Positions 57,751-64,000 of a stretch of DNA of 64,000 nt are shown piece after piece. Source of the DNA: Cladobotryum mycophilum. Lineage: Eukaryota; Ascomycota; Sordariomycetes; Hypocreales; Hypocreaceae. Location of the stretch: contig CM071589.1 in assembly GCA_036429605.1 (NCBI GenBank), positions 1,364,001-1,428,000 of the forward strand, in the 5' to 3' direction. Under the pieces are notes generated by a model. The model saw only the letters and a program-made list of their open reading frames with translations. It ran no database searches and had not been told where the DNA came from. Positions within the stretch are counted from its first letter, which is position 1. Every line of letters begins with the position of its first letter. The position numbers and the translations under genes were made by a program.

Positions 57751-59865
57751 GAGAGGCAAGTTCTTTGTTTTTGTTTTTTTGGATGGTTGAGGAGGTTGAT
57801 ACGGTTTCGATATGTAGAGGAGAGGAACGGACAATTGGTAGAGAGGCGGTAGCGCAAGGTCTCCTGTTTGTCGATGGGGGAGGTGATGGTGGTGGTGGCA
57901 GTCGATGCGAGTTCCAGTTCCGGCGAGGGTCTCTCGGGGATACGAATAGACCTGTATGTACGTATGCGCGCGCAGGGGGTGTGAACGTGGGACTTGTAAA
58001 GGAGCGTCGTTCGGAATTGGCTTGTCTGGTTCAAGTAAAGGGGCAGGGTGAAGGTTGTCGACGACGCGCAGAGAGGAATAAGGGACGATTGGAAGATGAT
58101 CGTGTACAGTTTCAACAGCACGAAGCGATCGCCATTGGGAGAAAAAAGGATGAAAAAGAAAGTTGTGGTAGAGGAGAAATGACGCTACGGTGCTACAAGA
58201 AGTTTTGAGGGGGAAACCCAGAAGTTGCCGCCGTCCGGTTGTCTGTGTAGGTATGAAACCTCGTCATCATTCATCCATCGGAAACTAAGGGAAAGTATCT
58301 AGTGTATCCACGCCATGCCTTGCCATGCCATGCTATATGCTGCTATGCCCATATGCCCATGTCCATGCCCCCATGCCAGAGGGTACCACACACACCACCA
58401 CCACCACTACCACTCCCCTAGGCTGGGCTGGGCTAGTTCAGGCCAGGGTGCTGAGTGATGAAGTGAGGTACGAAGTAGGTACCGTAGGTGAGGGTGGTGT
58501 AGGTGGTGCACAGCGCCCAGTCGCCTGAGATCAGTGGGTGCGATACACAGCCACTGAGGGTTCAGCAAGGCGAGATAGGGCCTTATGACGCCTACCACAA
58601 GCTGCCCACTACTTCCCAGGTACGTAGGTACCTCCCCTATGGCCCCCATGCAGCCACTCCCACTGCAAGGCTAGAGGGGGGGCTCCAGTCCAGTGTTACA
58701 GTACTGAATGCAGCACGCCACCCCTTGTCTGGACAAGCCCATGTATCCGTGGATGTGATTAGAGGGGCATGCTGGATTTTTGTGCCCACTACATTACCGA
58801 ATGGAGCATCCGACACAAATTTATTATGTACAATTTCCAAGGTCAGGTATGCATCTCAAGGTGTGACTCCAAATCAACTAATACCAGGCAGGCAAGTATA
58901 ATAGGCACCCAGGACTATGTCAGCACCAACAAATTTATGCTTGCGTCCTCAACGAATGTCCCAACCAAAATAAATAAATGCATCAACTCTCAGCAATAAG
59001 ATGGATGGGTGGTAGGTAATAGTAGGTAGTGGTGGTGGTGTGTTGCAATGTGTCCTCCCTCGTTTATCTATCTTCCTTCACTCCTCGCAAACTTTGAAGC
59101 TTTCGAAAAAACTTTTCCTGCATCTTTTTTCTTTTCCATGCGACTACTAATAATACTCCTCCGTACCCCGTAGCATCTTTTTTCTCAGCTCCATCCCATT
59201 GTCTAGTCACAATCTATGCATCTATCGGGGGGTCCGCCACACTATGGAACTCGTCTTGAACTCAATGGCAATGGAATCCATGGTTTACCCATGCTAGAGG
59301 AGGGGTTGCATTGGAATGAATCCATGCTTTTGTAGTGATCCAAGCCTTTCAAGCCGCAAGAGTCTCAAGCCGCACGCCTCAAGCCTCACAAGCCTCTTTG
59401 TTACACTTTTTTTGCACTTTGTAAGCCGATGGACGGGTAGCCTCGCATACCTAGCATTGAGTCACAGTCACGATCTCCCTTTGACGGGAATCGCAACCGG
59501 CACGGCACACACAATTTTGTGTTCCAATCAAACCCCGCTCACGATATTGATTCCCTTTTCATTCCTCCCGCCTTGATCCCAGCGCAATAGCAGAAGCGTA
59601 TACCTCTTCTGGAACTGTGAAATTTAATTCTCCCTCACCTTTTTTTTACTTTGAAACAATTCCTCGACCAGGCTTATCGACCTGCCCGCACAGAAAGCCG
59701 AGTCTAGACCCTCTTGGCCAAAGTGCCGACCGACTATCGGCCGTCTGTCCCTGTCATCCGTCCACAGAAAGAAATCCATCACATACGTTATTTCCCCGCG
59801 ACACGAGCCGAGTAACGCTGCTGTCGCCGCCGTCGCCGCCTCCGCCGCGCATCGCATCACTTACG
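57751..59865. other. Intergenic between divergent genes, repeat-rich
   Basis: Contains an imperfect CATGCC-type repeat region (about 58312-58380), a GGCTGGGCTGGGCT stretch after it and CT-rich leader sequence. No gene is supported. Confidence 0.5.
58312..58380. repeat. Imperfect CATGCC tandem repeat
   Basis: Nine or so CCATGC/TATGCC-like units of six to eight bases, interrupted by single-base changes. Confidence 0.7.
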
Positions 59866-61363
59866 ATGCCGTCCGCTACAGGTCATGCGCCTGACCTGGA
59901 GAAATATCTCAAGTCTCTCAAAGGCCAGCCATTGGAAGCCTCTGTTGAGAGCCTGATATCGTACGTGATGCAGTGCTGCCCGCCCGCAAATGCGCAAACA
60001 GACAGTGCCCCGCAGTAGGAATCCTTCTCCTAACCTCTACCCTATCTTGCATACAGTCTCCTCAAGCGACGTCAAATTAAGGGACCGGAACCCTGCGCCA
60101 TCGCCACCGCCCACATTCTCCTGCAGGTTGTTGCCAAGTCGAAGTGGCACGACGTCGATGGTCTCCTTAACAATGTCTCCAAAACTGGTCGAAGGCTATT
60201 GGAAGCCCAACCGAACGAGCTCGTCGTTGGCAACATTGTGCGACGTGTTCTTGGCTTGATCCGGGACGAAGCTTCCGAGGACCGAAACGACGGTGCCGAC
60301 GATACAGCAAGCGAGGCGCCAACGCCTACCGATGCCCTCCCCAGTGCAGCCCACCTGCCGCATAGCTGGCCAGCGTCTTCATTCACTAAGAGAGAGGGAC
60401 CTGGCAGCTACACTTCCAGCGCCGCGTCGCCGCATGTCAGACCCGGCGTTGTCTCATCCTACAGCTCGGTGAACGTCGCGAAGTCGCTGTTCCACCTGCT
60501 GTCGGCATCACCCCCAACCGATGGAGATGTGTCACCATTCCGAACTTCTGGAACATCTACTCCCACATGGCGAGGCAACACCAGCCAGATACACGCTCTT
60601 CGTTCCGAGATTATCAATGGAATCGAGGAAATCATGGACGAGATTAGTCAGGTGGACGACCAGATTGCGGCTTTAGCAGAGGTGCAGATTCACCCCGGAG
60701 ACTACGTTCTTATCCACCAACCTTCAGTAACCGTAGAGCGATTCATCCTCCGCGCGGCACAAAAGCGGAAATTCACCGTATTGATTGCGGTTGAGCCCCC
60801 GAAGAAACAAACGATTCAGAGCCAGCACGCAGTGTTTAGGAAAAAGCTGTCAGCTTCTGGTATCACCGTGTTGAATGTCATGAACGGCGGGTTGATGGCA
60901 TACATGTCCAAGGTAAACAAGGTGATATTCGGCGCCAGGGCTATTGCCGCAAACGGAGGAATTGTCGCAGATGCGGGTGCAGCTGCCATTGCGCGGGCTG
61001 CGAATGAGCAGGGTCGTGCCGTAGTCGTTCTCGGTGGCGTCTACAAGCTGAGCCCAGAGACACCCTTTGACGAGAGCTCATTGATTGAGTGGGGAGACTC
61101 ATCGACCTTTGTGAGCTTCTCAGATGGGCCCATGGTGAGCGGCGTAGAGATTCGGACGGCCCTTACAGAACTCGTACCGCCCGAGTTCATTGACACCTAC
61201 ATTACAAATCTGTAAGTTGACGCTTCTCTCTTGTCTTGATGATGATGGGCCATGACTAACAGTTTGCAGTGGCACACATTCCCGCGATCACCTGTCAAGC
61301 TTAATTACAGATCATTATAAGCAGGAGGATGCAGACTTTCACATCTGGAATGATGTTGATTGA
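59866..61363 (+). CDS. gcd7: Translation initiation factor eIF2B subunit beta (Gcd7)
   Basis: Exons 59866-59960, 60057-61211 and 61270-61363 (introns GTACGT/ATACAG and GTAAGT/TTGCAG) give 447 aa. N-terminal helical domain: LEKYLKSLKGQPLEASVESLIS, then LLKRRQIKG. The Rossmann-like C-terminal domain shared with the alpha and delta subunits shows SVTVERFILRAAQKRKFTVLIAVEPP and GARAIAANGGIVADAGAAAIARAA, ending in a short acidic tail (WNDVD). A Ser/Pro-rich insert lies in the middle. It is a regulatory subunit of the GDP-GTP exchange factor for eIF2. All splice phases fit. Confidence 0.95.
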
Positions 61364-61384
61364 TGATGATGATGATGATGATAT
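61363..61384. repeat. TGA/GAT trinucleotide microsatellite
   Basis: Tandem GAT units beginning at the gcd7 stop codon. Confidence 0.85.
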
Positions 61385-62492
61385 GATGCCAAGGACCAAA
61401 AATAAAATAAAAAATAAAAATTAAGAACAACTAGAGATAGAAGCCTAATAGAAGTTCTATCCACTGCAGACCCGGATCAAATAAAGCCTGAGTTCTAGAT
61501 GGTTCGCCAACAACCGCTCGGAATCCGGCACTGGCTGGTGCAAAGCCTTGGGGGGCAGAGTTTAGGCCACTTGATAGCCAACGTCACTGGCTGATGGCGG
61601 CCGCGTCAGCGAGGTTTAGTGGTGATTAGATGCTGATTGGGCGCTTTTGTAGGCGATGGCTGGGGTGCAGTGCGGGAGGGTGGGCCAGAAATCAGCCTCG
61701 ACCTCTAGGATTTGACGATGCTGCAGGCAACGTGTACAATCGGTAGGCAGCTCCAAAGGGCATTATGCTTAAAAAGAGTCATTCTTGGTGAGACGACGTA
61801 ACCCGAGACGTGGCCTCCTCAGGAACATCCGAACCGATCTTGCATGGGCGGCTCCCGTACGTGCATCAAGCGAGGCCCAAAGTTTGCGGAAGTCTGATGC
61901 TGACCACTGAGGAACAGCCCTGGAGGGCAACATTGCAGGAGAAGAGCCCTGTACAGCTAAATAGTGCATTGCTAGACCTGAAGGTAGCCCGCCCGCCCAA
62001 CGACCTACCTATGGGCTCACTGGCGGAAAGAAGAAACAACTTGGTGCATGCACACTTCAAGTCAAGTCCGGTATTATTGAGCTGAACTACTGATGGGCAG
62101 CAGTAGATAAAAAACGACTTTGCCACACCATCTCGTCTCATGGGCGCCTAGCGATTCTGTTTTGTATTTTATCATGACTGAACCCACCTCGCGCGCCATC
62201 TCAACTCGTCTCTTGAACAATCCACAACTTTGACCTCTACCTCTACCTACTACTCGCCTTCTGATAAGCTGTGCTGTGCTGTGCTGGGTAGGGTACCCGG
62301 GCCACTCTCCCTCCCTGTGGAACAAGGCCTTCTTGTTTGTTGTACGTTACAGCTCTATCCAACAAGTCTAGACAGACATTGAGAACACTTGGTCTTCATT
62401 GCCAACGTCATCCATCAAATCGCATCGTGAACGCAGGCGGTGGGGACATAAGAAGCATATCAGCAAGAACGACCATCAGCCCGCTTATCAAG
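61364..62492. other. Intergenic
   Basis: 3' end of gcd7 and leader of the last gene. The frame of the last gene is open upstream of its ATG but reads like leader. Confidence 0.5.
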
Positions 62493-64000
62493 ATGGATCC
62501 CAACAATAGCAACATCAGCGATGGTCATCTTCATGTCCAGGGGGACGATGCCCCTCCACCACCATACTCGGAAACAGACATCTACTCCAACTCTGGCGCA
62601 GGCCATCACTCTCGCTCGCCCAGCAATGCGGTGCCTTTGCATATCGACGATGGCGCATCATCAACAGGCGATGTCATCTACACTCCCCCTCTTACACCGC
62701 GGACATCAACCATCAGCCCTCAGCAGACTGGTGCAGCGCTCTACTTTGAATCTCGCCCTGCCCCTCCGCCGGTAGCACCTCAGAACCATGCTGCTCTAGC
62801 ACCCGTCATCCATCCCGTCAGCGTAAACGACGATTCACTGCCGGATGACTTTCCTTATCAGAATGAGTGGGCAGCTCGTGATGTTACCCCTCAGGACTGG
62901 GCAACCTTTGTCAACTATCTGCTTCCGGACCACACGACCAGGGGCAATGAAGCCGCTTTGCATCGAAAGCTTCAGACAGAAAGCGACTCGGAGTCTGCCA
63001 GCGCGGGTGGGGGTGTATCCCAGGTGGAAGCACAGTTGGGTCAGGTTCGAGACACGGCGTCCGGCGGTAGCCTAAACACTGCTCAGCGAAGGGGGATGTT
63101 GAGGCCACTATTCAGCAGTGGAACGATGGCTTCTTTGGCCCTCGACACATCACGGTCCGCCTTGAAACGCCGAGGAACCAGATGCCACAAATGCCTGGTA
63201 CTTTCAGTCCCAACTTGGACGACCCGAGCGTCGGTGCTGCATCAGGTGAACGTCAAACTCAGGGGCAGCCTCAGTCTACCCGGTGGCCTGGATTTGGTGG
63301 CCTGCGCATCGATCAGGATAGTATCCGATACGGAAACGATTTTGTCGCAGATTCAAATGGGCTACGCATTGGAAACTTGATTATGGACCACAACGGAATC
63401 CGGATGCATAGAAATGGCCCTGGTGAGCAGCAGTCTGGCACCACCGGTCCTGCACCAAACGCTGGCCAGCCAAGACCTCCCGTTGGAACACCGTTTGGTT
63501 ATGCGTCTAATCACGATGATGGAGTTGAACTTCGAGGTCGACGCATTCACCATTACGAGGGTGGTGTGGACAAGGAAAAACATGAACGATCACCATCTGT
63601 CTCGTCGGTCTCGTCTAGCTCATCCTCCAGCTCAGACTCTTCCATTGGTTCCCTGCCAGACTACGACCATATGCCACAAAATACTCTGCCCCTATACATC
63701 ACCCGCCTCCAGAACTGGACTCAACATCCTGACGAGATTCGCACTAGGAGTGATGTCAAACAACTCAAGACGGAACTCAAGGCCATTGCCAAAAGCGACG
63801 ATGTCTCTAACCCATCTCTAGATAAGAAGGCACTCAAAACCCAGATCAAGGCCTTGCAGTCTCAGTGGAAGCAAATCAAGAGGCAGCAAAAGAGGGAGCG
63901 CCGAGAAAAGAAGAGAGAACGTCGGGATAGGAGGAGAGCCGAGAGAAAGGAGAAGAAGCAGCACCGAAAAGAATTGAGAAAGGCACGCAAGGAGGCAAGA
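62493..64000 (+). CDS. Fungal protein of unknown function, partial (frameshifted in this sequence)
   Basis: Starts at ATG 62493 (MDPNNSN) and runs off the window end. The N-terminus is disordered (APPPPYSETD; YTPPLTPRTS), followed by a conserved-looking domain (FPYQNEWAARDVTPQDWATFVNYLLPD; VEATIQQWNDGFFGPRHITVRLE), a Pro/Gly linker, a long Ser run and a Lys/Arg-rich coiled coil at the end of the window. The frame breaks at five G (63091-63095) just before VEATIQQWNDGFF; one more G gives an open frame to position 64000. I know this domain pair from unnamed filamentous-fungal proteins but no function. Confidence 0.7.

Noticed and set aside
57765..58208. 147-codon frame antisense to the nem1 leader
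   Set aside because: Gly/Arg/Glu-rich shadow of low-complexity sequence; no supporting features.
61769..62141. Overlapping small frames on both strands between gcd7 and the last gene
   Set aside because: No conserved pattern; mirrored shadows of each other.
10400..64000. Secondary-metabolite cluster or other new multi-gene system
   Set aside because: Genes are mostly housekeeping with unrelated functions; no synthase, terpene cyclase, cluster regulator or transporter group is present.

Overview
This window is nuclear DNA of a filamentous ascomycete, most likely a Sordariomycete (Hypocreales-like). The signs are short introns of about 50-100 nt with GTAAGT/GTACGT-type donors and CTAAC/CTGAC-like branch sites, genes packed on both strands without operons, pyrimidine-rich 5' leaders, and a gene set that includes a division-1 chitin synthase, a cell-wall-integrity MAP kinase, dynactin p25 and a secreted DUF3455 protein. 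I recognise no species-specific marker, rRNA, tRNA, CRISPR array or intact transposon.

Layout. 0-5.7 kb: a peroxiredoxin-like-2 protein (-), a small conserved protein (+) and a 744-aa fungal protein with repeated SRWA motifs (-). 5.7-10.4 kb: gene-poor. 10.4-17.3 kb: chitin synthase (+), an unknown protein (+) and a Gfd2/YDR514C-like DEDDh exonuclease (+). 17.3-31 kb: sparse, with an unknown membrane protein, a dienelactone-hydrolase-like enzyme, an unknown protein, dynactin p25 and a single-pass membrane protein, separated by gaps of 1-3 kb, one of which holds a possible gene relic. 31-44.5 kb: DUF3455 secreted protein, Slt2-type MAP kinase, low-molecular-weight tyrosine phosphatase, VOC-fold protein, PRELI/UPS lipid-transfer protein, ROG1-like lipase and a very small spliced gene. 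46.4-53.4 kb: a compact housekeeping block (Rex3, prohibitin-1, QCR8, Nhp2, a DUF1761 protein). 56-64 kb: Nem1 phosphatase, eIF2B beta, and a fungal protein cut by the window end.

How the genes relate. Most are unlinked housekeeping functions: cell wall synthesis and its MAPK control (chitin synthase, Slt2), mitochondrial membrane and respiration (PRELI/UPS, prohibitin, QCR8), RNA and ribosome work (Rex3, Nhp2, eIF2B beta) and lipid/nuclear-envelope control (Nem1, lipase, PRELI). Prohibitin-1 and QCR8, both mitochondrial inner-membrane proteins, are divergent across only 346 bp. I found no biosynthetic cluster, defence island or new multi-gene system.

The most useful observation is technical. 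Four otherwise well-conserved genes (DUF3455, ROG1-like lipase, Nhp2 and the last gene) each have a -1 frameshift exactly at a C/G run, and one extra C/G restores a family-like protein every time. A fifth run (15047-15052) may be the same. This points to systematic under-calling of C/G homopolymers in the assembly and not to pseudogenes. Two GC-AG introns and several terminal exons easily missed by simple ORF calling are also described.
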